Shown here in pieces: positions 1 to 8,517 of a DNA stretch of 64,000 nt (positions are counted from its first letter, which is position 1; every line of letters starts with the position of its first letter). A program made the translations under genes and the position numbers. The notes under the pieces are model-generated. The model saw only the letters and a list, made by a program, of their open reading frames with translations. It made no database searches and was not told where the DNA came from. The DNA lies in assembly GCA_944324465.1 (NCBI GenBank), contig CALUWI010000002.1, positions 124,001 through 188,000 on the forward strand. The letters run 5' to 3'. This stretch comes from an uncultured Mucispirillum sp. Lineage in GTDB: Bacteria; Chrysiogenota; Deferribacteres; Deferribacterales; Mucispirillaceae.

Positions 1-219
1 TGTATAGTCTAACTGCTCACTTTCTAACTCTTTACGGATTTGTGCAGCAGCATTATCTATCTTGCTTTCAATGGCTTTATCAGTATCCACTTGTAAAACA
101 ATGTGCATACCGCCCTGCAGGTCAAGACCTAAATTTATTTTTTCAGATATTGGGTATATTGCATAAACTGCCCAGGCAATAACGAGAACAATTAATACCC
201 AGCGAGAAGTAAGCCCCAT
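1..219 (-). CDS. secD: SecD, protein-export membrane protein (N-terminal part)
   Basis: Only the first 73 codons lie in the window; the gene continues past the left edge. The product starts MGLTSRWVLIVLVIAW, giving one N-terminal membrane helix (about residues 7-24). The family's conserved NLGLDLQGGMHIVLQV stretch follows, marking the start of the first periplasmic domain. SecD works with SecF and YajC beside the SecYEG channel and uses the proton gradient to pull proteins out on the periplasmic side. It lies 3 bp downstream of yajC on the same strand, the common tgt-yajC-secD-secF order. Identification is firm despite the truncation. Confidence 0.93.
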   Translation of the reverse strand, partial: MGLTSRWVLIVLVIAWAVYAIYPISEKINLGLDLQGGMHIVLQVDTDKAIESKIDNAAAQIRKELESEQLDYT

Positions 220-222
220 AAT

Positions 223-585
223 CTATTTATTCTCCTTAACAGCAGTATCTGTAACTGTATTATATGTTGCAGGGTCAAGTTTATCAGCAATAGCTGTTCT
301 AAACATACGAACTTTTGTATTGCCTAAATCAATCACCATAATATTGCCGTCAATAGAATAGATTGTACCAATCATCCCTGCATTAGTTAAAACAGTATCT
401 CCTGCTTTTAATGCTTCAAGCATAGCAGCATGCTGTTTTTGTCTTTTTTGCTGTGGACGGATAAGTAAAAAATAAAAAATAACAACCATTAAAATAATTG
501 GCATAAAACTCATTAAGCCGCCCATGGCTGTTTGTGGTGCAGCACCTGCTGCTGTTTGTGCATAAGCTGCAGTTTCAAAAAACAT
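223..585 (-). CDS. yajC: YajC, Sec translocon accessory subunit
   Basis: 120 residues. One membrane helix (about residues 25-45, FMPIILMVVIFYFLLIRPQQKR cut by the typical IRPQQKR turn) is followed by a small soluble domain with the family pattern GDTVLTNAGMIGTI. YajC binds SecDF in the inner membrane and helps protein export, but is not essential in the organisms studied. It lies between tgt (28 bp upstream) and secD (3 bp downstream), so it is probably co-transcribed with both. The N-terminal 20 residues are Ala/Gln rich and look like an export-type leader, usual for this family. Confidence 0.93.
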   Translation of the reverse strand: MFFETAAYAQTAAGAAPQTAMGGLMSFMPIILMVVIFYFLLIRPQQKRQKQHAAMLEALKAGDTVLTNAGMIGTIYSIDGNIMVIDLGNTKVRMFRTAIADKLDPATYNTVTDTAVKENK

Positions 586-613
586 ATTAATACCTCCAAG
601 TATTATAAAATAT

Positions 614-1726
614 TTAATTATTATTTTTCAGTCTATAAAGCATTTCCTGCTGAAATGATTTAAAGTTACCTTCTTTTATAGCATTTCTGCTGTTTTTTAC
701 AATAGAAAGATAAAAAGAAATATTATGTATGCTGTTAAGCCTGAGAGCAAGTATTTCACCAGCCTTATATAAATGCCTTAAATAACCACGGGAAAAATTA
801 CGGCATGTATAACAGTTGCAGTTTTCATCTACTTTTTCATCGCTGAAAGCTAAATCAGCTCTTTTTATAGAAAACTTGCCATTGCTTGTAAAAAGAGTGC
901 CGTTTCTAGCATTTCTTGTAGGCATAACACAGTCAAACATATCAACACCTAAACCAATACATGTAAGTATATCTTCAGGTGTACCTACCCCCATAAGATA
1001 TCGCGGCTTATCCTGCGGCAGAAATGATGCAGTATATCCACACACATCATACATTTTAGAGATTTCTTCCCCAACACTTAATCCGCCGATAGAGTATCCG
1101 TCAAAACCAATAGATGTAAGCTGCTCTGCTGAGCGTTTACGCATATCTTCATACACTCCGCCCTGCACAATACCGAATAATGCCTGGTCATCTCTTTTTT
1201 TAGCAGCTTTTCCCCTCTCTGCCCATCTTGCAGTTCTATCTACTGAATTTTTAACATATTCATGAGTAGCAGGATATGGAATACATTCATCAAATGACAT
1301 TATTATATCACTGCCGATAGCTTCCTGTATCTCAATAGATTTTTCAGGGTTTAAATATAATGATGAACCGTCAAGGTGTGATTTAAAGCTGACGCCGTCT
1401 TCTGTTATTTTATTAAGCTCTGCAAGAGAAAATACCTGAAAACCGCCGCTGTCTGTTAATGTAGGCTTATTCCAGGAAGAAAATGATGCAAGAGAGCCAA
1501 AATGTTTTAATACTTCTGTTCCAGGACGCAGATATAAGTGATATGTATTTCCTAAAATTATTTGAGCCCCTGCATTATTTAAATCTTCAGGGGATAATGC
1601 TTTTACTGAACCAACAGTACCTACAGGCATAAATATAGGTGTTTCTATTTCACCATGGGGAGTTTTTATTCTGCCCGCTCTTGCATTTGTTTCGCTGTCT
1701 TTATATTCTAAATCAAAAGAAAACAT
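614..1726 (-). CDS. tgt: Queuine tRNA-ribosyltransferase (Tgt)
   Basis: 370 residues, normal length. It swaps guanine 34 in GUN-anticodon tRNAs for preQ1, the entry step of queuosine into tRNA. Visible hallmarks are the substrate-binding TDSGGFQVFS near residue 92, the nucleophile region GVDMFDCVMPTRNARNG near residue 264, and the Zn site CNCYTC near residue 303 with a later His. The start MFSFDLEYKD is at the expected distance from the conserved GRIKTPHGEIETPIFMPVGT block. It heads the tgt-yajC-secD unit. The 116 bp upstream are AT-rich with no promoter I can call with confidence. Confidence 0.96.
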   Translation of the reverse strand: MFSFDLEYKDSETNARAGRIKTPHGEIETPIFMPVGTVGSVKALSPEDLNNAGAQIILGNTYHLYLRPGTEVLKHFGSLASFSSWNKPTLTDSGGFQVFSLAELNKITEDGVSFKSHLDGSSLYLNPEKSIEIQEAIGSDIIMSFDECIPYPATHEYVKNSVDRTARWAERGKAAKKRDDQALFGIVQGGVYEDMRKRSAEQLTSIGFDGYSIGGLSVGEEISKMYDVCGYTASFLPQDKPRYLMGVGTPEDILTCIGLGVDMFDCVMPTRNARNGTLFTSNGKFSIKRADLAFSDEKVDENCNCYTCRNFSRGYLRHLYKAGEILALRLNSIHNISFYLSIVKNSRNAIKEGNFKSFQQEMLYRLKNNN

Positions 1727-1842
1727 TACTAATATTTCACTCCAAATAGTCCATGAAATTATACTTATAAATAATTTTTATGAAAATATAAAGAGAAAAT
1801 AATTATTTTTGCATATTTTTTTGAAAATACTGTATTTATACT

Positions 1843-2595
1843 TTATTCAAGTCCTATATTTTTCCTGTTTATATCTACTATCCATTCTCTACCGCCATTT
1901 GCTGGAAAGTTTTCTTCAAATTTATCTATAAAAGCATCAAAACCGTGCTGCATTTTATATTTTACTTCTTCTTTATAAAGGGGCAGCACTAGATATAAAG
2001 ATATAAAATTATTATCTCTTGTTTTTATAACAGATATTTCCTCACCTAATGAAAGCACAATAGCAGCACTTAATTTTGTATTATTTGCAAATGATTCATA
2101 TTCCATTGTATAGCCCGGTCCAATCCATGTAAAAAATTCATAGTGATACCTTGCCATCATTCTTAAAAGCTGCATAGGCCAGTATGTTTCATGTTTTGGC
2201 ATAGGCGATACCATATTATCTATATCCCAGTTTTTAGGAAGCAGCATAAGAAGCTCTGCACGCTTAAATTCAGGGCAGTCTTTTTCAAGCCCATCTGGTA
2301 AAAGCATATCTTCACTGCTCATGCCTGATGTATAAAGAACATAATATTCTTCATCATATGCGGGATACATAATATTTATATCTATCTGATATTTTGCTCC
2401 ACTTGGGTCTATATGCAGCCCAGTTTGACGGTCTGGAAATAGATAGTTTAAATGGTCATCTATATCTTTTGTATATTTAAATGAAAGTGGAGTAAGTTTT
2501 CTTGTAGAAACATTTTGAGCTTTATTTTGGCTTTTATTTTCATTACTTTGCTTATTTTTAATATTTACTGGTTTTTTATACCTGCCAAATACCAT
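1843..2595 (-). CDS. Suppressor-of-fused (SUFU) domain protein
   Basis: 250 residues. After a charged, Asn/Lys-rich N-terminus (about 40 residues), the rest resembles bacterial SUFU-domain proteins: a central YYVLYTSGMSS and a C-terminal VLPLYKEEVKYKM region. No signal peptide or membrane segment is seen. Bacterial SUFU proteins are often immunity proteins of polymorphic toxin systems, but no toxin gene lies next to it here, so it is either an orphan or has another role. It follows nhaB on the same strand with a 51-bp gap holding a hairpin. Family assignment is by pattern recognition. Confidence 0.7.
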   Translation of the reverse strand: MVFGRYKKPVNIKNKQSNENKSQNKAQNVSTRKLTPLSFKYTKDIDDHLNYLFPDRQTGLHIDPSGAKYQIDINIMYPAYDEEYYVLYTSGMSSEDMLLPDGLEKDCPEFKRAELLMLLPKNWDIDNMVSPMPKHETYWPMQLLRMMARYHYEFFTWIGPGYTMEYESFANNTKLSAAIVLSLGEEISVIKTRDNNFISLYLVLPLYKEEVKYKMQHGFDAFIDKFEENFPANGGREWIVDINRKNIGLE

Positions 2596-2613
2596 TGATA
2601 CACCTTAAAACAC

Positions 2614-2638
2614 TTCTGCCCCAGTTTTTGGAGCAGAA
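2614..2638 (-). terminator. Hairpin between nhaB and the SUFU gene
   Basis: The arms 2614-2623 and 2629-2638 pair over 10 bp with one G-U wobble around a 5-nt loop. On the minus strand it is followed by GTGTTTTAAGG, a weak U-run, so it is probably a partial or leaky terminator after nhaB. Confidence 0.4.
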
Positions 2639-2646
2639 TATAAATT

Positions 2647-4191
2647 TTATAAAAATGCTGTAGCTAATAAACCTGTAGCTGTCATAATAACTGTATAAGG
2701 TGCTGCTAATTTCATCATTTCAAAATATGAAAGTCTTATTAATGGAGCAAGAGATGATGTTAATAAGAATAAAAATGCAGCCTGTCCGTTAGGTGTAGCA
2801 ACTGATGGAATATTTGTACCCATATTTATTGCTACTGCAATATCATAATACTGCTGGCGGGTAGCTTCATCAAGGTTAGCAATAGCAGCAGCAATATCTG
2901 CAGCACTTCTTGCACCTGCACCTAAAAAGTGTGTTTTTACTTCACTCATATATACTGTTGCAACAAACACATTATCACTGATAGCTGAAAGTACACCATT
3001 TGCTGCAAAAAATGCTACAAGCTGATTACTGCCCTGCATATTTAATACTATATCAATAATAGGTTTAAAAAGTTTTAAATCCTGAATAACACCAACTATT
3101 GCAAAAAATACAACCAATAATGCAGTAAAAGGAAGTGCTTCTGTAAAAGCATGACCAAAATGGTGTTCATCTGTAACCCCGTTAAATGCAGTTAAGAGAA
3201 TAATAACCATTAAGCCAATAAAGCCAACTTCTGCAATGTGTAATGCAAGAGAGATAATTAAAATAACGCCAACTGCAGCCTGTATAATATAACGCATTTT
3301 TGTATTTTTTGTCATTTTTGCAGCATTTTCTTCCACATCTGCTTCTAAAATTTTACGAACATTTTCAGGCAGTTTATAGCCGTAGCCTAAAAAGTGAGTA
3401 AGTTCAACAAGCACTACTGTTAAAAGACCAGCAATAAATACAGGTATAGAAACATGAGCACAGTGAATAAAAAAGTCTACAAAGTTCCAGCCTGCAGCTG
3501 CTGCAATAATTAAGTTCTGCGGCTCCCCTACCTGAGTCATAGCACCACCTAATGCTGTACCTACTGCACCATGCATCATAAGATTTCTTAAAAAGCCTCT
3601 AAACTGCTCTAAATCCTGTTTGCTTTCTTCAGGAATACCGCTGTCATCTGAAAGGCTGCCTTGAGCACCTGACTGAGAAGAATATCTGTGATATATACCA
3701 TAAAAACCATAAGCCACGGCAATAATAACTGCTGTAACTGTTAAAGCATCTAAAAAGGCAGAAAGAAATGCACCTAAAATAGAAAATATTAAAGAAAGTG
3801 CCAGTTTTGATTTTACTTTTACAAGCAGTCTTGAAAATACAAATAAAAGAAAATCTTTCATAAAGTAGATGCCTGCTACCATAAACATTAATAAAAGAAT
3901 AACAGATAAGTTTGCTTCAACTTCGTGTAAAAGAGTTGAAGGGCTTGTCATTCCTAAAAGTAATGCTTCAATAGCCAATAGACCGCCTGATGGAAGCGGA
4001 TAACATTTTAATGCAAGAGCAAGAGTGTATATAAACTCTGCAATTAATACCCAGCCTGCAAGTGTTTTACTTACAAACAAAAAAAGTATTGGGTTGATAA
4101 TTAAAAACGCCAGAATGGAAAGCTTATACCATGCTGGAGTGTTACCCAAAAAGTTTTTTACAAATGATGCTCCATAGCCCATTTCTTTCAT
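2647..4191 (-). CDS. nhaB: NhaB-type Na+/H+ antiporter
   Basis: 514 residues, the family's usual length, with many hydrophobic helices across the inner membrane. The N-terminal [15 protein letters not shown] and the internal [23 protein letters not shown] and [23 protein letters not shown] patterns are NhaB signatures; the last two are the conserved transport core. It exports sodium in exchange for protons and helps pH and salt homeostasis. A hydrophilic loop near residues 172-195 links two halves. The 158 bp upstream are AT-rich and probably hold its own promoter. No Na+-responsive riboswitch was recognised. Confidence 0.9.
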   Translation of the reverse strand: MKEMGYGASFVKNFLGNTPAWYKLSILAFLIINPILFLFVSKTLAGWVLIAEFIYTLALALKCYPLPSGGLLAIEALLLGMTSPSTLLHEVEANLSVILLLMFMVAGIYFMKDFLLFVFSRLLVKVKSKLALSLIFSILGAFLSAFLDALTVTAVIIAVAYGFYGIYHRYSSQSGAQGSLSDDSGIPEESKQDLEQFRGFLRNLMMHGAVGTALGGAMTQVGEPQNLIIAAAAGWNFVDFFIHCAHVSIPVFIAGLLTVVLVELTHFLGYGYKLPENVRKILEADVEENAAKMTKNTKMRYIIQAAVGVILIISLALHIAEVGFIGLMVIILLTAFNGVTDEHHFGHAFTEALPFTALLVVFFAIVGVIQDLKLFKPIIDIVLNMQGSNQLVAFFAANGVLSAISDNVFVATVYMSEVKTHFLGAGARSAADIAAAIANLDEATRQQYYDIAVAINMGTNIPSVATPNGQAAFLFLLTSSLAPLIRLSYFEMMKLAAPYTVIMTATGLLATAFL

Positions 4192-4349
4192 GTGTTTCCT
4201 CCAAAAATATATTCTAAATATATTTTAAATATTTTCTTCTGCAGCTTTATAAGTATGAATAATAATTTAAAATTATTCTGCACATTATAAAACTGATTAA
4301 AATATGCTTTTCTATTATATAATTAAAATATAAAGCATATTTTAAAACA

Positions 4350-5114
4350 CTATATATTAAAAACTGCTCTTGTTTTTTGTCTTAATACAGATGCTTCTAT
4401 ATTATGAACATTTAAGCATGCATCTGCATATTTTTCTAAAATATCATAGTTATTGTTATTTTCAGAAACATGCCCTAAAAAGCAGCGTTTTAATCTGCAT
4501 TTACTTAGTTCGCCTATAAGATAAAAAGCATCCTTATTGGAAAGGTGACCTTCTTTTGACAGTATCCTTCTTTTTAAATACTCTGGATACTTGCGGTTCT
4601 TTTTCAGCAAATCATCTTCATAGTTTGATTCTACTGTCAGTATGTGGGTATCTTCTATAGCTTTAAATAATTCATCGGTAACTATACCAAAATCTGTGGC
4701 AATAGATACAACTTTATCGCCAAATTCAAACTTAAAGCCAAAAGGTTCTACAGCATCATGCATAGTCCTAAAAGGCATAACAGTAAAATCTGCAAATTCA
4801 TAAGTAATATTAGCATCTATCGTATAAATTATTTCAGGGTCCACACCCTTTTCTGCTAATACTGCTGCTGTACCCTTTGATGTATATATCTTAGGGTTAT
4901 AGCAGGATATAAGCGGCAGAACACCTGAAATATGGTCGGTATGCTCATGAGTAATAAAAAGGCTTGCTCCCTTTTCTTTATCAGGCTTTCTATTTTCCAA
5001 CCCTTTTCTAATAGATGTTAATGTTGCTCCTGCATCTACAAATATAAAATGTCCGTCATTTTCTATACAATAGCAGTTACCTGAACTGCCTGATGCTATC
5101 ACATTAAAATTCAT
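4350..5114 (-). CDS. MBL-fold metallo-hydrolase, YycJ/WalJ-like
   Basis: About 255 residues. The start MNFNVIASGSSGNC at 5114 is preferred over the ATG two codons upstream because the family begins almost exactly there. Metal ligands are visible in THEHTDH (HxHxDH) near residue 58, in the later MHDAVEPFGF and DFG segments, and in FLGHVS near the C-terminus. The domain is a metallo-beta-lactamase fold with two bound metals. WalJ/YycJ relatives are 5'-3' exonuclease-like enzymes linked to DNA processing. No neighbour points to a pathway. The substrate is not known from the sequence. Confidence 0.85.
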   Translation of the reverse strand: MNFNVIASGSSGNCYCIENDGHFIFVDAGATLTSIRKGLENRKPDKEKGASLFITHEHTDHISGVLPLISCYNPKIYTSKGTAAVLAEKGVDPEIIYTIDANITYEFADFTVMPFRTMHDAVEPFGFKFEFGDKVVSIATDFGIVTDELFKAIEDTHILTVESNYEDDLLKKNRKYPEYLKRRILSKEGHLSNKDAFYLIGELSKCRLKRCFLGHVSENNNNYDILEKYADACLNVHNIEASVLRQKTRAVFNI

Positions 5115-5120
5115 TCCCAT

Positions 5121-5413
5121 ATATTATTGTAACTTGGTACAAAACACAAGGATTTTCGGCATAAGATATGCAGATTTTTATAAGTTACTTTAAAATAACA
5201 TATTTTTTGTCCTGTTTTCTACGATAAATGGCAGATTTTAGATAAAATTTTAATTTTTTAACTAAGTCAAAAATATTTTTATTATAAATTATTTAATATT
5301 TTTATGTATTTTATCTTAAAGAATGTAGAATTTTTGGTTTTCTTAAAGTTATGTGTTGAACTTATAAGCTGTTTTATATTCTAATATAGTATATAAAGTT
5401 TAAAAGGTGAATT
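5121..5413. other. AT-rich gap between divergent genes
   Basis: 293 bp between the minus-strand hydrolase and the plus-strand thioesterase. It presumably holds both promoters; runs of T and A dominate. A Shine-Dalgarno-like AAAAGGTG lies just before the thioesterase ATG at 5414. Nothing else stands out. Confidence 0.5.
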
Positions 5414-5842
5414 ATGACAGAAGAATTACAGCGTATTAAAGAATACCACACTACACACAGTGCTTTTGCAAAAGCAATGAATATAAAAATACTTGATTTA
5501 GATAAAGGCTATGCAAAAACTATTATGGAGCTTAAATCTCAGCATAAAAACAGTATGGGTATCACTCATGGTGGTGCAATATTTGCAATAGTTGATACAA
5601 CATTAGGTGTGGCTACAACTGCATATGGCACTTTTGCAGTAACTGCAGCAGCAAATATTTCTTATATTAAGCCAGGTACAAAAGGTCCATTAATAGCAGA
5701 AGCAAGAGAGCTTAGTAAAACAAGAAAACTTGGCACTTATGAAGTAAAAGTATATGACGGCGACCACAGCCTTATTGCCATTGCTCAGGCTACAATGTAT
5801 AGAAAAGATAAACCATACCCACCAGTAGAAGAAGAAAAATAA
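5414..5842 (+). CDS. Hotdog-fold acyl-CoA thioesterase, PaaI-like
   Basis: 142 residues, one hotdog domain. The active-site block SMGITHGGAIFAIVDTTLG (about residues 47-65) matches the PaaI group, where HGG and the following Asp position water on the thioester. The later ISYIKPGTKGPLIAEARELSKTRK is also typical. These cytosolic tetramers hydrolyse acyl- or aryl-CoA thioesters, for example to recycle CoA from dead-end phenylacetyl-type thioesters. The neighbours do not reveal the substrate. It stands alone, ahead of two tRNA genes with their own promoter. Confidence 0.86.
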   Translation: MTEELQRIKEYHTTHSAFAKAMNIKILDLDKGYAKTIMELKSQHKNSMGITHGGAIFAIVDTTLGVATTAYGTFAVTAAANISYIKPGTKGPLIAEARELSKTRKLGTYEVKVYDGDHSLIAIAQATMYRKDKPYPPVEEEK

Positions 5843-5894
5843 TTATTTATTATTAATAAGATAAAAATTATTTTAAAAAAATTAAAAAAAGTTG

Positions 5895-5923
5895 TTGACA
5901 AAAATAAATATATAGGATATAAA
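5895..5923 (+). promoter_or_regulatory. Strong sigma-70-type promoter of the tRNA pair
   Basis: TTGACA at 5895-5900, a 17-bp spacer, then TATAAA at 5918-5923. The predicted start lies about 8 nt before the first tRNA. This is one of the best promoter matches in the window. Confidence 0.75.
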
Positions 5924-5938
5924 ATATTTCCTTGATGA

Positions 5939-6012
5939 CGCGGGGTAGAGCAGCTTGGTAGCTCGTCGGGCTCATAACCCGGAGGCCGTCGGTTCAAATC
6001 CGGCCCCCGCAA
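5939..6012 (+). tRNA. tRNA-fMet (initiator, anticodon CAT)
   Basis: 74 nt cloverleaf. The acceptor strand CGCGGGG faces CCCCGCA, so position 1 (C) and position 72 (A) do not pair, the hallmark of bacterial initiator tRNA. The anticodon stem ends in three G-C pairs (GGG CTCATAA CCC), the second hallmark. The T-arm is GTCGG-TTCAAAT-CCGGC. The 3' CCA is not encoded (the sequence reads A then C then T), so it must be added by the CCA enzyme. It sits directly downstream of a near-consensus promoter. Confidence 0.97.
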
Positions 6013-6023
6013 CTTTTTTTAAT

Positions 6024-6097
6024 GGCGGTTTAGCTCAGGTGGTTAGAGCATGCGGCTCATATCCGCAGTGTCCGGGGTTCAATTCCCTGAACCGCCA
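6024..6097 (+). tRNA. tRNA with CAT anticodon, probably elongator tRNA-Met
   Basis: 74 nt cloverleaf. The acceptor GGCGGTT pairs fully with AACCGCC, and the anticodon arm is TGCGG-CTCATAT-CCGCA. Full pairing at 1-72 excludes the initiator. The remaining choice is elongator Met or the Ile tRNA whose C34 is changed to lysidine. The CTCATAT loop and overall sequence resemble elongator Met tRNAs, but Ile2 is not excluded. CCA is not encoded. It lies 11 bp after tRNA-fMet and should share its promoter. Confidence 0.9.
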
Positions 6098-6379
6098 CTT
6101 TTTCTTTTCATATTTATTCATTAATAATTCTTATTTAAATAATCAATATTTTTATAAAACTTAAACTCTGCTTTATCTTACTATTTTATTCTTAATGTTT
6201 TTATTAAAAATACTTTATTATATGATTATATATTAAATATTTAATTAGAAATTATAGTGATAACTAAAAACAGCTTTTTAAAGCATACTTTTAATTAAAA
6301 AAATATCCCCTGATATATAAATACCAAGGGATATAAGTAGACGGATACTGTACAAAAACAGTCTGATATATCTTAATTA

Positions 6380-7123
6380 TTATTCTTCATCTTCATCATC
6401 AGTAAGTTCAACATCAATAAACTGAATCACAAGCTGGCAGATATTACCATCTTTATCTTCTGCTACATATACAGGATAATATCCTTCACCATAAGGGGAA
6501 GAAAAAATTACTGCATTATTTTTTTCATTTACATTATAGTTTACCCAGTCCCCATCCGGATACTGATATTTTGGATTATCTTTTGCACTTTTTTCAAGTT
6601 CTATAGAATAAATATCTGTATAAGCATCAAAATCTTCATCAGCTTCTTCCCTTTTTGTAAGTTCTGCTGCTAATACATCATAACCATCTCTATCTATAAA
6701 GCATGCAAGACCAGTATCTACTATTATTCCAAAAAAATCGCCCTGATTTTCTATTTCTGATAAATCTTCATCACCATATAATGCTTCTCTGTATGTAACA
6801 GGTGCATTATCTGTAAATTTTATGCGGACAAGTGCAATTTTACTGTCCATTTCTTCTTCCTCATCTACTACTATTGAGGCAGTAACAGGAAACTCACCTT
6901 TTGGAAAAGTATCAAAAAACGGACTTACTCCATTATCAAGACATGCTGTTGGGTCACATGCTACTATTTCACCAGAAGTGATTTTTATTTTTCCAAGCTC
7001 TAATGTATCTATTTTACAGCCTGCTATCTCTTTATCAGTAAAGTATTTTTCAAGAGAATTTTCAGGGCACATGATAGATTTCTTTTTATTATAAACTTCA
7101 AGCCATTCTTTATTAACTTTCAT
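6380..7123 (-). CDS. DUF4241 family protein
   Basis: 247 residues, strongly acidic, no signal peptide or membrane segment. The block ITSGEIVACDPTACLDNGVSP (near residues 48-68) followed by FPKGEFPVTASIVV is the recognisable DUF4241 core, and the later GFFGIIVDTGLACFIDRDG-like segment also fits (here GDFFGIIVDTGLACFID). The C-terminus ends in a run of Asp/Glu. Function is unknown. Like the SUFU protein upstream in the window, it belongs to a small cytosolic protein class that often sits alone, and some such families act as immunity proteins. It is flanked by AT-rich gaps and is probably monocistronic. Confidence 0.72.
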   Translation of the reverse strand: MKVNKEWLEVYNKKKSIMCPENSLEKYFTDKEIAGCKIDTLELGKIKITSGEIVACDPTACLDNGVSPFFDTFPKGEFPVTASIVVDEEEEMDSKIALVRIKFTDNAPVTYREALYGDEDLSEIENQGDFFGIIVDTGLACFIDRDGYDVLAAELTKREEADEDFDAYTDIYSIELEKSAKDNPKYQYPDGDWVNYNVNEKNNAVIFSSPYGEGYYPVYVAEDKDGNICQLVIQFIDVELTDDEDEE

Positions 7124-7246
7124 ATTTTTCTCCGTTATTTTATTTATTTTATTATCTTATATTTTATATAGTTTGTCAAATATATAATTTAATGCAGTAC
7201 AGGTATGCAGTTTCATAAAAAGATTTCATTTTTTTAATAAAATATG

Positions 7247-7274
7247 TTGACATTACTTATTTAAGACTTATAAT
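7247..7274 (+). promoter_or_regulatory. Near-perfect sigma-70-type promoter of the barrel operon
   Basis: TTGACA at 7247-7252 and TATAAT at 7269-7274, both perfect hexamers, with a 16-bp spacer. It lies about 32 bp before the ATG at 7306, which has GGAG just upstream. Strong expression of the outer-membrane operon is expected. Confidence 0.75.
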
Positions 7275-7305
7275 AATAGCCTATTTTTTAAATTATGGAG
7301 AATTT

Positions 7306-8502
7306 ATGAAGAAATTAACTCTGCTTGCAACTTTTTTATGCTGCATATTTGGTTCAATTTCCACTTATGCTGCAGAATACTCCCTGCCTAATGCTTATGA
7401 TTTTTTCATATCAAGACAGGCTGAAAAAAATGACAACCTTCCACAGTATATTAAGCCAGACTATATTAGAGATGACTATAAAAGAGTACTGCCGGATTTA
7501 GACAATGAATCTCTTGGGTTTTTCCAAAAATACCCTGTAGAAGTACATTTAACTTCTACTTTTTCATACTCTATTAATGCAAACACTTTTAATATGCGTG
7601 ATTTATTTTTTACAGTTGGTCAAACTTACCATAATGACTGGCTGCAGCTTACAGGTTTTGTAACTGCATTTGGTTATTTTGATACTCACGACCCATTATC
7701 TGACTATGGATATGTAAACGGCAATGCTGGACTTTATGACGGCGGTTTTCAAGCAGTGCTTTTTGACAGAATATTAGTTTCTGCTAGAGGCAGAGCAGTA
7801 TATGATTTAAGTACAAATACTTTTATGCTTATGAATCATTTTTATGACACAACACTTGATTTATCAGAAAATGCTCCATTTTATACAGATATACAAGACT
7901 ACCAGCTTCCACAAAATATGAACGGACCTGGTATCAGAATAGGTTTCATTGGCAAACATTATGAAATAGCATACTCTCAAGGCGATTTTATGCACGGTAT
8001 ACCAAAAGCATTAATTGCAAAATTTAATCTGCCAAATATTGATTTAAGATTTTTATACGGCCATGAAAACAGAAATGCTCCAGCCAGCTGGACAAATGAA
8101 CTTTCAAGCCATTTAGTACAGGTTTCTTCTACTTTCAGATACCCATTTTTAAATAATAAATTATGGGTTAATGCTATTGCTGAATATACTTATCGTCAAA
8201 ATGATGTGAGAGAAGTGCCGCAAGGAAGTGTATCAGATGACGGAAAGCATACAGTTGATGCAGCAGGCAACCTTACTCCTTTTGCTCCAGATGCTCACTA
8301 TGTTCGCTTAGAACAGGCAATAGAATATTATATGCTGAATGTTGCTTTAAGAGAGATTGTACAGGTTAGAGGCGGTAAAACTGTATTTAACTTAGAATAT
8401 GCCATATATGGTAAATTCCAGGCAGGTCCTTCAGAATTTACAATAGGTTTTCAAGGCTCTACTGACGGCAGATATTATATAGCCGGCGGAATTAAATTCT
8501 AA
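7306..8502 (+). CDS. Probable outer-membrane beta-barrel protein
   Basis: 398 residues. A Sec signal peptide is clear (MKKLTLLATFLCCIFGSISTYA, cleavage after about residue 22). The mature part alternates polar and hydrophobic residues, is rich in Tyr, Phe, Asn and Gly, and ends in YYIAGGIKF. A C-terminal Phe is the usual sorting signal for BAM-inserted barrels. No characterised porin family is recognised. It is followed 15 bp later by a second barrel-like gene carrying a poly-G tract, so the two form an operon under the promoter at 7247. Role (porin, adhesin or uptake) cannot be told from the sequence. Confidence 0.75.
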   Translation: MKKLTLLATFLCCIFGSISTYAAEYSLPNAYDFFISRQAEKNDNLPQYIKPDYIRDDYKRVLPDLDNESLGFFQKYPVEVHLTSTFSYSINANTFNMRDLFFTVGQTYHNDWLQLTGFVTAFGYFDTHDPLSDYGYVNGNAGLYDGGFQAVLFDRILVSARGRAVYDLSTNTFMLMNHFYDTTLDLSENAPFYTDIQDYQLPQNMNGPGIRIGFIGKHYEIAYSQGDFMHGIPKALIAKFNLPNIDLRFLYGHENRNAPASWTNELSSHLVQVSSTFRYPFLNNKLWVNAIAEYTYRQNDVREVPQGSVSDDGKHTVDAAGNLTPFAPDAHYVRLEQAIEYYMLNVALREIVQVRGGKTVFNLEYAIYGKFQAGPSEFTIGFQGSTDGRYYIAGGIKF

Positions 8503-8517
8503 TAACAGGTGCATATT

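Noticed and set aside
816-1265. Long plus-strand frame opposite tgt
   Set aside because: It lies fully inside tgt on the other strand, has no ribosome site or recognisable motif, and tgt is certain.
5785-6164. Frames over the two tRNA genes (both strands)
   Set aside because: They span well-formed tRNA cloverleafs; the protein reading is a by-product.
6300-6370. Possible terminator after the DUF4241 gene
   Set aside because: Pairings (ATATCCC with GGGATAT and a weaker ACTGT/ACAGT) have long loops or mismatches and no clear U-run.
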